Below are positions 17,736-27,900 of a stretch of 64,000 nucleotides of DNA, in pieces. A program made the translations under genes and the position numbers. Where the stretch lies: positions 1-64,000 of the forward strand of contig JADKCK010000020.1 of assembly GCA_016718845.1 (NCBI GenBank). Reading direction: 5' to 3'. The notes under the pieces are model-generated. The model was not told the origin of the DNA, made no database searches, and saw only the letters and a program-made list of their open reading frames with translations. The stretch comes from Sphingobacteriales bacterium (GTDB lineage: Bacteria; Bacteroidota; Bacteroidia; Chitinophagales; UBA2359). Within the stretch, counting starts at the first letter, position 1, and every line of letters starts with the position of its first letter.

Positions 17736-18102
17736 TGCTAACAATAAACCCGCCCTAAGTGGCGTAGCTACTACCTCAAACTACCTCTCCCCTACCCCAT
17801 CGCCCAAAAATACAGCTAAAAGCACCACTAAAAACAAAGCCTACAAAGTAGATACCCGCCCACAATGCACCGAAACCGAAAGTTACCACATTGTAGTAGC
17901 TAGTTTTGATAAAGAAACTCTTGCCCAGAAAACCGCCAAAGATTTACGTAGCAAAGGCGTTGATGCCACTGTAATAGCCGCCGATGCACAGCGATACCGA
18001 GTAGTGTATGGCTGCTACGCCACCGAAACCGCCGCCAAATTAGACCTGCCCACCGCCAAAGAGAAAGTAAACAAAGGTGCGTGGGTTTGGAAAGAAGAAT
18101 AG
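17683..18102 (+). CDS. SPOR-domain region, probably the C-terminal half of the propeller protein
   Basis: A 139-codon frame overlapping the propeller gene by 53 bp in another frame. It begins with a Ser/Thr/Pro/Lys-rich linker and ends in a SPOR domain (YHIVVASFDKETLAQK ... VDATVIAADAQRYRVVYGCY), a fold that binds denuded peptidoglycan in the periplasm. On its own it has no signal peptide, which would make no sense for a SPOR protein. This supports a frameshift, real or from assembly, separating it from the secreted propeller upstream. Confidence 0.75.
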   Translation: MLINANLATVPSAPSVVSANNKPALSGVATTSNYLSPTPSPKNTAKSTTKNKAYKVDTRPQCTETESYHIVVASFDKETLAQKTAKDLRSKGVDATVIAADAQRYRVVYGCYATETAAKLDLPTAKEKVNKGAWVWKEE

Positions 18103-18339
18103 GCGTTGATTATTGATTATTGATTATTAATTATTGATTATTCGACAGTAATTATTGATTGTTGATTATTGATTATCTGCTATTAGCTGCTTACATTTTC
18201 CACAAAATTTATTTCATCACCACAAAAAATACGGCAAATGCACCACAAAACAAGCTTTTATTGCAACGCAATTTTGTGCATTGTAATATAGCTAACTTTT
18301 GATGATTATTGAACAAAGCAATTGTTAAACAAAACTATC

Positions 18340-18464
18340 ATCATCACCCAAAAAAACCTTTACTTTGGCAATTAGCCATTGTAAAGGTTTTTTGTTTTAC
18401 CTACATCAACACCTTTTTTTTTGGGCGATGCCTACGGTATAGTTTGTTTTGGTAAAGATGATTG
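18340..18464. repeat. Direct duplication, copy 1, with internal hairpin
   Basis: About 125 bp, repeated nearly identically at 18506-18632. It contains ATCACCCAAAAAAACCTTTAC, then arms AACCTTTAC/GTAAAGGTT forming a hairpin followed by TTTT, then GGGCGATG. The preceding stretch 18110-18180 is a TGATTATT short tandem repeat. There is no coding content in the 18103-18841 gap. Confidence 0.8.
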
Positions 18465-18505
18465 CTAACTTAATTAACCTACCATAAAACTACCCTTATC
18501 TACCT

Positions 18506-18632
18506 ATCATCACCCAAAAAAAACCTTTACTTTGGCAATTAGCCATTGTAAAGGTTTTTTGTTTTACCTACATCAACACCTTTTTTGTTTTGGGCGATGT
18601 ATACGGTATAGTTTGTTTTGGTAACGATGATT
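18506..18632. repeat. Direct duplication, copy 2, with internal hairpin
   Basis: Second copy of the 18340-18464 unit, differing by a few bases and one homopolymer length. Both copies keep the hairpin arms AACCTTTAC/GTAAAGGTT. Confidence 0.8.
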
Positions 18633-18746
18633 GTTTGACTAAAAAATACGGGCATAACGCATCTAACCAAAAAATAAAAATACAACAACTGCACTTTGTT
18701 AGCCAATAGGTTGCCAATAAATCACAAAAAACAGTTACTACATACA

Positions 18747-18785
18747 AAAACCCCTACTTTGTAAAACTACAAAGTAGGGATTTTT
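18747..18785 (-). terminator. Terminator downstream of the lipoprotein gene
   Basis: Arms ACCCCTACTTTGTA and TACAAAGTAGGGAT, nearly perfect with an AAAC loop, are flanked by AAAAA on the left and TTTTT on the right. It lies about 57 bp past the minus-strand lipoprotein stop and reads as a bidirectional intrinsic terminator. Confidence 0.75.
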
Positions 18786-18841
18786 GGTAAAATATGGTGT
18801 GTAAAATTAGCTATTTACCAATTATTGATGGCTATGGTGTG

Positions 18842-20395
18842 TTATGGCTTATATTCAAAGGAGCCTAAATCGGGCGTTACATCGCGGGGGCTACCTAATT
18901 GGTCGGTGGTGATAGAGAAGGGCGTGTTTTGAGTACCTTTGTCGATGCAAAACGAGTTGTCGTGCAAACGAAAATCGCGGAGGCTTACATCTTTAAAATA
19001 GGTGGTATCATTTACAGCAGGATTGAAGTAACAATCGGTAAATTTTTCGGCGGCTATATCAACGTCTTTGGTTCGGAAAAGGGTATTGTAAAAATGAAGG
19101 TCGAAACTGCCCGTTGGTAAGGCAGATTTTGACGATACCACTTCTTCGCGCGAGCGGTCGCCCATTACTAAGCAGTTATAAAAATTGGCGTTTAGGGGTA
19201 TATCTTCTACTAATTGCTGTGTTTGCGAGATAGGTATAAAGTTGTTAACTACTACAATAGGGTCGCGGTGATTAATGTGCTGACTACCCGTATTGTAAAA
19301 GGTGTTGTTAACAAATTGGCATTGCCCCGACACCTCGATGCGTAGGTTATTAACGCCGCAGTCGAATATAGAGGTATTACTCATGGTAATATCTCCACCC
19401 CAGCTTTGAATACCATAGCCTACCATGTCGCGGATAACAACGTTTTCGAGGGTTAGTTTAGGGGCTGTTGGATAGATAACGATGGTGTTGTCTTGCACTA
19501 AATATTTGGTGGCGAGTATGCCAGTAATGCCGTTGCGCAGTTCAATACCTTTGAGGTTTGTTTCGCTACCGGGCCAAAGTATAAAGCCGTTCCACTGTCC
19601 GGGTATATCGGTGTAGTCACTTTCTTGTTGCCAGTCGGGTAGTAAGCCTCCTGTGTAGTCGTTGCCTAAATATTCGGGCTGTCCGTTTTCGGTACGCACG
19701 CCGCTAAACTTAACTATTTGGGTGGTATCGCTCCAATTGCCGCCATTTACTATCAATTTCCCCTTTACAATAATGCTACCGTAGTTGTAGATATGTACTC
19801 TTACGCCCGGTTCAATGGTAAGGGTGTGCAGCGAGTCGATGATGATGCCGTTAAAGATAACGTAGGGCTTGTCGTTTGTCCAGGTGGTGTCTTGTGTAGC
19901 AGCTACGACCTGTCCTTGCGGCATATTTCTGCCAAAGAAATGTGCGTCTTGCCCCCACGCTAATAAAGTTAGGGTTTGACGATTACCGTTTGTTTCTACC
20001 ACAACAGTATCTTGGATAATAAAAGGGGTATTTTCGTCGCGCGGGTCAATGGTTACATCAACAAACACATGGAGGCTGTCGCCTGCCCAAACTTCGAGGT
20101 TTTCGGCGCTGCCGTCGGTGCCATTAAAGGCAACACCGTTGGCGTTAAACCTAAATAAGCGGCGGGTATCGCCCTCGGCATATATGCGGCTGATAACAAT
20201 GGGCTGGTCGTTGGGGTTGTAGATGGTAAAACTTTTAGTTGCCGAGCCAATGGTAGTAAAAAGGGTATCGAACGAAAGGGTATCGGTGGCAAAGGCTATT
20301 TTATCGTTGGGGTTGGTGGTAATTTGGTCTTTGCGGCAATTAGCGAAGCACAAAACAAAAATAACTAAGGCGAAAGGGAGGACAGAGAAGCGCAT
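18842..20395 (-). CDS. Large lipoprotein with right-handed beta-helix-like region
   Basis: The start is placed at the ATG at 20395, which gives a lipoprotein signal (MRFSVLPFALVIFVLCFANC, lipobox CFANC). The upstream open frame only translates a TTTACAATT repeat. The roughly 498-residue mature protein starts with an Ig-like/ASH-like N-domain (FATDTLSFDTLFTTIGSATKSF), continues with parallel beta-helix-type strands (GVRVHIYNYGSIIVKGKL, LENVVIRDMVGYGIQSWGG) and ends with LGSPRDVTPDLGSFEY, a tail found in many Bacteroidota beta-helix proteins. It is probably surface-exposed. Function unknown. Confidence 0.8.
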   Translation of the reverse strand: MRFSVLPFALVIFVLCFANCRKDQITTNPNDKIAFATDTLSFDTLFTTIGSATKSFTIYNPNDQPIVISRIYAEGDTRRLFRFNANGVAFNGTDGSAENLEVWAGDSLHVFVDVTIDPRDENTPFIIQDTVVVETNGNRQTLTLLAWGQDAHFFGRNMPQGQVVAATQDTTWTNDKPYVIFNGIIIDSLHTLTIEPGVRVHIYNYGSIIVKGKLIVNGGNWSDTTQIVKFSGVRTENGQPEYLGNDYTGGLLPDWQQESDYTDIPGQWNGFILWPGSETNLKGIELRNGITGILATKYLVQDNTIVIYPTAPKLTLENVVIRDMVGYGIQSWGGDITMSNTSIFDCGVNNLRIEVSGQCQFVNNTFYNTGSQHINHRDPIVVVNNFIPISQTQQLVEDIPLNANFYNCLVMGDRSREEVVSSKSALPTGSFDLHFYNTLFRTKDVDIAAEKFTDCYFNPAVNDTTYFKDVSLRDFRLHDNSFCIDKGTQNTPFSITTDQLGSPRDVTPDLGSFEYKP

Positions 20396-20480
20396 ATTAA
20401 TTGTAAATTGTAAGTGGTAAATTGTAAATTGTAAGCGGTAAGTTGTAAATTGTAGAGACGTAACATTGCTACGTCTTAAC
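20396..20480 (-). repeat. TTTACAATT leader repeat upstream of the lipoprotein
   Basis: Read on the minus strand, tandem TTTACAATT/TTTACCACTT units lie directly upstream of the lipoprotein start codon. The same motif precedes the starts at 2270, 51438 and 63044. The rest of the gap to 21046 is AT-rich, with a possible -7 element at 20977. Confidence 0.6.
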
Positions 20481-20976
20481 AACATAATATTGTGTTTGTG
20501 CGATTTGGTAAATGGTTAAGACGTAGCACCGATACGGATTAACAACATAATTGTGGTAGGGGCTTTGGAGCGGCGAATGGCTATTTGTTTGAGCAAAACA
20601 ACAAATGCTTGTGGCTAAACAAAATAGTACAAGGGTGTAATAAATAATTTCATGATACACTAACAAATAAGGTTAACGGTTTATTGTGGCACAAAGGTAC
20701 GGCATATAAGGCTATAAACAAAGTTTTACGGCAATGGTATGCAGGCATGTAGCAAAACAAAGGGGTGTGGGTTGCATGGGTGGGTGGGTTTTTAGAAAAA
20801 GAAAGGTAAAATAGCACTTCGCCATGTTAAAAAACCATAAAGCTGTAACAAACCAAACCCTACAAACGATTAAGCAATAAGGTATCACCCAAACCTGTAA
20901 TATGCCGCCGATAGCCTAATATGGTTAATTTTAGTTAATTAACACTTCTTAAAACTTATTTTTGCGGGCAAAACAC

Positions 20977-20984
20977 TATCTTTG
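20977..20984 (+). promoter_or_regulatory. -7 element TATCTTTG upstream of the DUF5916 gene
   Basis: TATCTTTG matches the Bacteroidota TAnnTTTG box 62 bp upstream of the DUF5916 start. No TTG is found 17-23 bp further upstream, so the promoter call is tentative. Confidence 0.4.
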
Positions 20985-21046
20985 CGCTAATTAAAGATAG
21001 CTACTATGCCGTCTTCAAATCATCATCAACAAAATAACTACTGCTT

Positions 21047-23503
21047 ATGAAAACTTTACTTACCATCATACCTTTGTGGGTAATTACGTGTTGCTCGGCA
21101 TTTGCCGAAGATGATGTTGACCGCAAAGATATAAAAGCAATTAGCTCGTTCAGGACAAGTGTAGCCCCCAAACTTGACGGCTTATTAACCGACGAATGTT
21201 GGAGAAACGCACCCGTTGCCAGCAGTTTTATTACCAACTCGCCTGTATTTGGCAACAACGCAAGCCAAACAACCGAAGTGCGCGTATTGTACGACAACGA
21301 TGCCATTTATATTGGCGCTTATATGCACGACCCCGAACCACAAAAAATTATTCGTAGGTTGTGCAGCCGCGACCAAGTAGAAAACAGCAACGTAGATTTT
21401 TTTGCTTTTGGATTTGATACCTATCACGACCGCCAAAGCGCCTTTAAGTTTGTGGTTAGCGCCGCAGGCGTGCAAGACGATATACGCATGTCGGCAAATA
21501 GCTACGACAATAACTGGGACGCCGTTTGGACAAGCAAAGTAAGCATACAAAACGATGGTTGGATTGCCGAAATAAAAATCCCTTACGCGGCATTGCGTTT
21601 CCCTAAAAAAGAAGTACAAACATGGGGCATGAACCTAGTCCGCAACATACAACGCTACAACGAAATAAGCACATGGAGCCCCGTAAACCCTAATGTTAGT
21701 GGCTCGGTTAATCAGTGGGGCGACATGAACGAACTGCAAAACATTAAACCACCTTTGCGTTTATCGTTGATGCCCTACATTGGTTCGTCGGTAAGAAACA
21801 GCCCAAACAACGAAACCAAACCCACCGATTATACCACCTCGTTTGCCTACAATGGCGGGCTTGACATTAAATACGGCATCAACGAAAGCTTTACGCTTGA
21901 TATGACACTTATCCCCGACTTTGGACAGGTGCAGTCGGACAATTTAGTGCTTAACTTAGGTCCGTTTGAACAACGTTTGGACGAAAGAAGACCCTTTTTT
22001 ACCGAAGGAACCGACCTATTTAGCAAAGCTGATTTGTTTTACTCAAGGCGTATTGGTGGCAGACCACTAAACTACTACGATGTAGAAGACAACTTATCGG
22101 ACGGCGAAACCATAACCAGCAACCCCACCGAAACACAATTGCTAAACGCTACTAAATTTTCGGGGCGTACCGATAAAAATTTAGGTATTGGGGTGTTAAA
22201 TGCCATTGGCGCACCCGTTTATGCCAAAATAAAAAACCAAACCACCAACGAAACACGCAACTACCAAACATCGCCACTAACCAATTACAACATTTTAGTG
22301 TTCGACCAAGCATTAAAAAATAACTCGGCAGTTAGTTTTATCAACACCAACGTAATGCGGGCAGGTGGCGAGCGCGATGCCAATGTGTCGGCTTTGGATA
22401 TGCGCTTTACGGGCAAAAAAAACAACTACTCGCTAACAGCTACAGGCAAACTAAGCCAAATATACCAAGATAATAACCCTAAAATAGGTTATGCTTATAG
22501 TGTAGGTTACTCAAAAATAAGCGGTAACTTTAGGTTTGATTTAACACACAAAATCATTGACAACAAATTTGACCCAAACGATTTAGGTATCTTGTTTCAG
22601 GACAACAGCATCGAAAATTTTGTGGGCGTAAAATACCTCGATTTTAAACCCAAAGGCATTTTATTAAACTGGGATACGTACTTAGGGTTTAGTCAATCGC
22701 AGCGTTATATACCTTTTAGTTTCCAGAAAGTAGACATTAATGTAGGCGCTAATGCACTGCTAAAAAATTACTGGAATGTATCGGTTTATGGCTCGTTTAG
22801 CCCATTTAAAACCAATGATTTTTTTGAACCACGCACCGAAGGACGTGTTTTTGTACGCCCCGCTTACTATTACGCAGGCTTTTGGGCAAAAACCGACACC
22901 CGCAAAAAAGTGTACGTAATGTTTACAGGCGGTTTGGCAGACTCAAGAAACCCCAAAGACATGTATTACGAAGGAACCGTTGAACCTAATTGGCGTATCA
23001 GCGACCGTTTTAGCATAGCTGTTAATGTTAGTGCTAGTAAAGATTTTAGCAACTTTGGCTATATCGAAACCCTAGACAATAGCGACATTGTTATAGGACG
23101 ACGTACCGTTAATTCGGTGACAAACGCAGCAGGGGTACAGTATAGTTTTACGCCTAAGATGAACATCAATTTACGCGCCCGCCATTATTGGAGTAAAGTG
23201 GTGTACTACGATTATCATACCCTAAACAACAATGGCTCGCTGACACTAAACAACGAGTATGGCGAAAATAACGACATTAACTTTAACCTTTTTAACCTCG
23301 ATTTAGTATATAGTTGGGAATTTACACCCGGTAGCCGCCTAAATATTATTTGGAAAGACTCTATTTTTGAAAACGATAATCGCAAAGTAGATGATTATTT
23401 TGACAATGTAGATAAAACTTTTAACTCGCCACAAGATAATTTCTTTGCGGTAAAATTATTGTACTTCTTAGATTATGCTAAAATGAAACACTGGTTTAGT
23501 TAG
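21047..23503 (+). CDS. DUF5916 protein with N-terminal CBM9-like domain
   Basis: An 818-residue exported protein with a signal peptide ending near ITCCSAFAED. A carbohydrate-binding-like (CBM9-type) domain spans about residues 30-220, with PKLDGLLTDECWRNAP and YDNDAIYIGAYMHDPEP. It is followed by a long DUF5916 beta-strand domain (FTLDMTLIPDFGQVQSD, FNLGPFEQRLDERRPFFTEG-type motifs) ending in a barrel-like C-terminus with terminal FS. Family members are common in Bacteroidota outer membranes, but the function is unproven. No sorting domain, consistent with an outer-membrane barrel. Confidence 0.9.
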   Translation: MKTLLTIIPLWVITCCSAFAEDDVDRKDIKAISSFRTSVAPKLDGLLTDECWRNAPVASSFITNSPVFGNNASQTTEVRVLYDNDAIYIGAYMHDPEPQKIIRRLCSRDQVENSNVDFFAFGFDTYHDRQSAFKFVVSAAGVQDDIRMSANSYDNNWDAVWTSKVSIQNDGWIAEIKIPYAALRFPKKEVQTWGMNLVRNIQRYNEISTWSPVNPNVSGSVNQWGDMNELQNIKPPLRLSLMPYIGSSVRNSPNNETKPTDYTTSFAYNGGLDIKYGINESFTLDMTLIPDFGQVQSDNLVLNLGPFEQRLDERRPFFTEGTDLFSKADLFYSRRIGGRPLNYYDVEDNLSDGETITSNPTETQLLNATKFSGRTDKNLGIGVLNAIGAPVYAKIKNQTTNETRNYQTSPLTNYNILVFDQALKNNSAVSFINTNVMRAGGERDANVSALDMRFTGKKNNYSLTATGKLSQIYQDNNPKIGYAYSVGYSKISGNFRFDLTHKIIDNKFDPNDLGILFQDNSIENFVGVKYLDFKPKGILLNWDTYLGFSQSQRYIPFSFQKVDINVGANALLKNYWNVSVYGSFSPFKTNDFFEPRTEGRVFVRPAYYYAGFWAKTDTRKKVYVMFTGGLADSRNPKDMYYEGTVEPNWRISDRFSIAVNVSASKDFSNFGYIETLDNSDIVIGRRTVNSVTNAAGVQYSFTPKMNINLRARHYWSKVVYYDYHTLNNNGSLTLNNEYGENNDINFNLFNLDLVYSWEFTPGSRLNIIWKDSIFENDNRKVDDYFDNVDKTFNSPQDNFFAVKLLYFLDYAKMKHWFS

Positions 23504-23749
23504 TGCTTTGTTTTTGGTTAAATGATGATTGAAAAATTATAAGCAATCATAAAAATCAGGATAATCAGCGTTCTATAAAAAGCACCTTATCTGCAACAAT
23601 ACATCATCAACACCAAATCCCCACAAATAGCTTTTAGCCTTTTGAGGGGATTTTTGTTTGTGAAAGATAATTAATAGTTCTGAACTTTGATGCCGACATG
23701 GAAAAGTAGTAAATAGCTGCTCAATTTACACCAGCTTGTTTTTTTAATT

Positions 23750-23885
23750 TACAACGGAGACACGGAGAACACGGAGACTTTTTGTGCATGAGCTATGCTT
23801 TTTTATTGGCTATTTTCTAGTTTGTACTAGAAACACTGAAGAACATAAACCCCTTCTTCTCTGTGTTCTCTGTGTCTCTTGTTGT
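23750..23885. repeat. CACGGAGA imperfect inverted repeat
   Basis: ACGGAGACACGGAGAACACGG on the left is mirrored by CTCTGTGTTCTCTGTGTCTC on the right, about 85 bp apart. These CACGGAGA-type palindromic interspersed sequences are common in Bacteroidota intergenic DNA. Non-coding. Confidence 0.6.
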
Positions 23886-23996
23886 TTTTTATTTTTTTAG
23901 CTCCCAACAAATAAGGCACTCATAGCCATAGTTCGACAAGCTCACTATGACTACACCTTATGAATAAAGCCGACTACTTTTCAATGTCCTTATCAA

Positions 23997-24057
23997 ACTA
24001 GTACAGAGTGGTTGTTGTACTATTATCGAGCGGTCTTAGACACATAATTAGTGATTG
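23997..24057. repeat. 61-bp direct repeat, left copy
   Basis: Starts AACTAGTACAGAGTGG and ends AATTAGTGATTG. It is repeated with two substitutions at 24728-24788. The two copies bracket a palindrome-rich 670-bp block. Confidence 0.8.
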
Positions 24058-24089
24058 ATTTATCTTGCCCCAAAAACTTAAACCATAAA

Positions 24090-24690
24090 AACTGCCCCGT
24101 AGGGGTAAAATATGGGTAGCAAAAAAGTGTGTTTAAGTATTTTTAGCCCCGTAGGGGTGTGATATGATATAAATAACGCCATATTTAGCCTTTATTTAGC
24201 GTATAGCATCAACATTATTTGGCAACATGATTGTATTTTCACTATTGGCAAACATTTTTGAGGTAAAAATTAAGCATATCACACCCCTAACGGGCAATGT
24301 CAAAAAGTTAAAGAGATTGGAGTTCTTAGCTCCATAGGAGCTCAATATGGGTAGAAAGAGGTAAACACGGGTATTTTCGCTCCGTTAGGAGTGATATATG
24401 GTTTATATCTTGCCTAAAAACGCTTGGTAACATTGAAAATACGACCGTCTTATTGTGTGCCATCAAAAATTACGTTCCTAAATATAGGTCATCTACACCT
24501 TATGTTACCCATATTTCACTCCTACGGAGCGGAAAATGCTATAATTTACGCCCAAAGCTACCCATATTATGCTCCTACGGAGCGGAAAATACTATAATTT
24601 ACGCCCAAAGCTACCCACATTATGCTCCTAGCGGAGCTTTTTAGCCTTTCCCTTAACTTTTTGACATTGTCCTAACGGGGCTAAAAATAG
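24090..24690. repeat. Mosaic of inverted CCGTAGGGG / CTCCTACGGAGC elements
   Basis: The block contains GCCCCGTAGGGGT and its inverted forms ACCCCTAACGGG, CTCCGTTAGGAG and CTCCTACGGAGC. A longer inverted pair CAATGTCAAAAAGTTAA (24295-24311) and TTAACTTTTTGACATTG (24651-24667) encloses the middle part. TATGGGTAG/CTACCCATA pairs occur inside. No gene-like frame is present. Confidence 0.7.
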
Positions 24691-24727
24691 GGCTTTTGTT
24701 GTATTTAAATGGTCATTAGTGGTTCTG

Positions 24728-24788
24728 AACTAGTACGGAGTGGTTGTTGTACTATTATCGAGCGGTCTTAGACACATAATTAGTGGTT
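24728..24788. repeat. 61-bp direct repeat, right copy
   Basis: AACTAGTACGGAGTGG to AATTAGTGGTTG, the partner of 23997-24057. Confidence 0.8.
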
Positions 24789-24825
24789 GGCACAAAATCC
24801 CAGAAACATTTTTAGTGCTGTATAA

Positions 24826-24868
24826 TAAAAAACTTCCCAAACTATTAAGTAGTTTAGGAAGTTTTTTT
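24826..24868 (-). terminator. Terminator downstream of the subtilase gene
   Basis: Arms AACTTCCCAAACT and AGTTTAGGAAGTT, one mismatch, lie between A-rich and T-rich flanks about 65 bp past the minus-strand protease stop. Intrinsic terminator form on both strands. Confidence 0.7.
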
Positions 24869-24930
24869 GTTTTAGAGATGAACTGCATCTTACCTAAAAC
24901 CGCATTTTTAAGTTTTTTGCAAACAAGGCT

Positions 24931-27900
24931 TTATCTTATCAAAGCCACATTGCCTTTAAATTCCTTTTTAGTACCGTCAATTAGGGTTACATTGCCATAG
25001 TATACATAAGTTCCCATTTCGCAATCAAAGCCTTTGTATTTACCGTCCCAACCTTCGGTAAAATTGGTAGAAGTAAATATTTTCTCGCCCCAACGGTTAT
25101 AAACTGTTAGTTCCGAGCTTTCGATAATACTTGGTAGGGGTATAAACAACCTAAACTCATCGTTGGTATTGTCGTTGTTTGGCGAAAATGCCGAGGGTAT
25201 TAACACTTCGTTAATCAATATTTCGGTTACAGTTGTGCTGGCGCTGGCGGTGCAACCGTCGCTATTGGTAACGGTTACAGTATAGGTGCCTTCGGTGTTT
25301 ACGTTAATATTTGGGGTAGTTGTGCCGTTGTTCCACAAATAGCTGCTCATACCTGCATCGGTTTGTAGTGTTATACTTTGCCCCATAATAAACGATAAAT
25401 CGCCCGTTATGGTAGGTTGCGGTGTTGGATTGGTGCTTACTACAACATCGGCGGTGGCGGGGCAGTTGTTGGCATCGGTAACGGTAATGCTGTAAGTGCC
25501 TGCTTGTGTAATGCTTAGGTTAGATTGAGTAGAACCATCTGACCATAAATAAGTTGCAAAACCACTTCCGGCATCAATACTTAAAGTATCGCCCACACAA
25601 ATGCTGGTATCGGGTACGCTAAATGGCACTTCTATCTGCTCGAAATTTACGGTTACACTTTGTGTACCTGTGCAACCCTGCGAGTTGGTAACGGTAAGTG
25701 TGTACACTATATCGCTATTAATAGTGGCTAATGGGTTGGCAATATTTGGGTTGTTTAAACCTGTGGTGGGTAGCCAAGCATAGTTATAATTAGAAATTTG
25801 GTTGATATCGGTTAGTTGTATCTCGATGGTTTCGCCTGCGCAAACGGTGGTATCTAAAGAAATGTTGGGTAGATAAGGTGCGCTTTTAATAAACACCAAT
25901 ACCGAATCTACAGCCAAACAACCAATGTTATTTACGCCTTGCACCGTGTACCATGTAGTACTTGCAGGTGTGGCAATAACTGTGGCACCTGTGGTAGTGT
26001 TTAGCCCCGTAGCTGGCGACCATGTGTAGTTAGACCCGCCCGAAGCCGTAAGGGTGGCACTGCCACCGGGGCATATCTGGGCGGTAGCACCTGCATCAAT
26101 ACCGGGACTATCTAAGATAAGCAAGGCAGCTTGTAGGGGTATAAACGTACAGCCACAATCAATGTCGGTAAGTAGGGCAATAACACTTTCGGCACCTTCG
26201 GTTAGTCCGTCACCTATGCCCGTTACGTTTACAAAAGCTAAGGTATCGTTGGCAGGTATGGTGACAATGGCGGGTAGTGTTTCGTAATCTACGCCTGCTG
26301 TGGCAGTACCCGACCAAGTAACATCAATGTTGTAGGGTTGTGATAAATCGGTGTCGCTGGTGCGCGTAAATATAAATTGACCTATGTTGCAGCCTTCGTA
26401 AATTTCGGGGCTGCCTTCGGTTGCTCCAATCGAGGATACATTTACGGCGCTACCATCGTTAAAAGAGCCTGCCTCCAAAAAAACAGCCGAGTCGAGGATA
26501 TGGTCGCCTGCATCGGCAATAGCTAATTTAATGTGGTAACTTTGGCAAGGTATCAAGCCTGTTTTTACGGCGGCTAATGATACCGTATATCCATCGAATT
26601 GGCAAGCAGGGTTGTTATCATAACCTAAAAATCCGCCACCATGGTTTACAAAATAAGCCGAATTAGAAAAATCGTTTACATTATCTATAGATACAGGTGT
26701 AGTGGTACTAGGTACTAAGGCAATATTTTGCAAACCTGTGATGCCGGGTCCGCTAATAAAAAACGCAAACACATCGTTGTATCCTGCATTTACAAACTCG
26801 AGGTATTCTTCGGAGCCAAAAACGTAGTTAAACGAAATGTTATCGGTAGCAGGTACAAAATCGAACTCCAATACTGCTGCATCGTAGGTATCTGCCGAGC
26901 TTACATTATCTAAATTATTATCACCGGGCAAGCCCATACCAGTAGGGGGTTCGGTGTCGCTGCCATTATTGTTTGGACCATTAACTATGGTGGTATAACC
27001 TGTTGCCATAACAATACCGCCTGCAAAGCCAATATCTAAATTAGGGCTTTGAGTAAACTCGTCTAATGCCAATGGGTCGCCGGTATATTGCACGTTAGAT
27101 ACCGCCAAACATCCGCCACCAAGCAACACATGTTTAACCAAATAAGCGGGGCTATTGGGGTCGTCTTCGCCACCAATTACATTAACCAGCATATTATCGC
27201 CTGGTGTGCCATTGCAATTATCGTCTTGTATGCTAGTAATGGTGTAAGTGGTTGGTTGTTGTGGAAAAGTGTTGAGTACAAAAGGGTTTTCGGTGATGTT
27301 GTTGTAAGGTGTATTACCTGCCCCGTTAGATACAATGATGTTCCAAGGTGGTGTACCTGTTAGGTATATAGTTGGTTGAGCGGGGTAGCCTGCAATAATG
27401 GTGGTATCGTTGCCAAACACAGCCGTTGGTGGTGCAATAACAATGGTTTGCGAGATGGTATCATCGCCCAAATTATTTGTTACAATAAGGGTTGCGGTAT
27501 AAGTGCCGTTGCTTGGATAAGTAACTATGGGGTTTTGTATGGTAGCACTTGACGGTGTGCCACCCGGAAAAGACCATTGCCAAGTAAGCGGAGCAATGCC
27601 GCCGCTTTGGTCGGTAAATTGTATGGGCGTATTGGCACAAGCTGTGCCTACAAAGTTGGTGGTAAAAACAGCCAATGGCTCGCTGGGTACACAAAGCATG
27701 GTTTGGTATACATTAACGCGCCCTGCACCCAATTGCCCCGAAAAATCTGGGTTTATGCCATCAATATCATCGGCATTGTTTTTTATGCACTGTTCTACCC
27801 TATCAACAGATATGTTGGGGTCGTAGGAGCGCATTAATGCACACAAACCCGACACAAACGGACATGCCATAGAAGTGCCGTCGTAAAACTCGTAGGAGTT

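Noticed and set aside
23928..23950. TTCGACAAGCTCA element here and its complement at 10040-10052 as a finding
   Set aside because: Only two short copies are visible and such sequences are common in Bacteroidota intergenic DNA, so nothing specific can be concluded.
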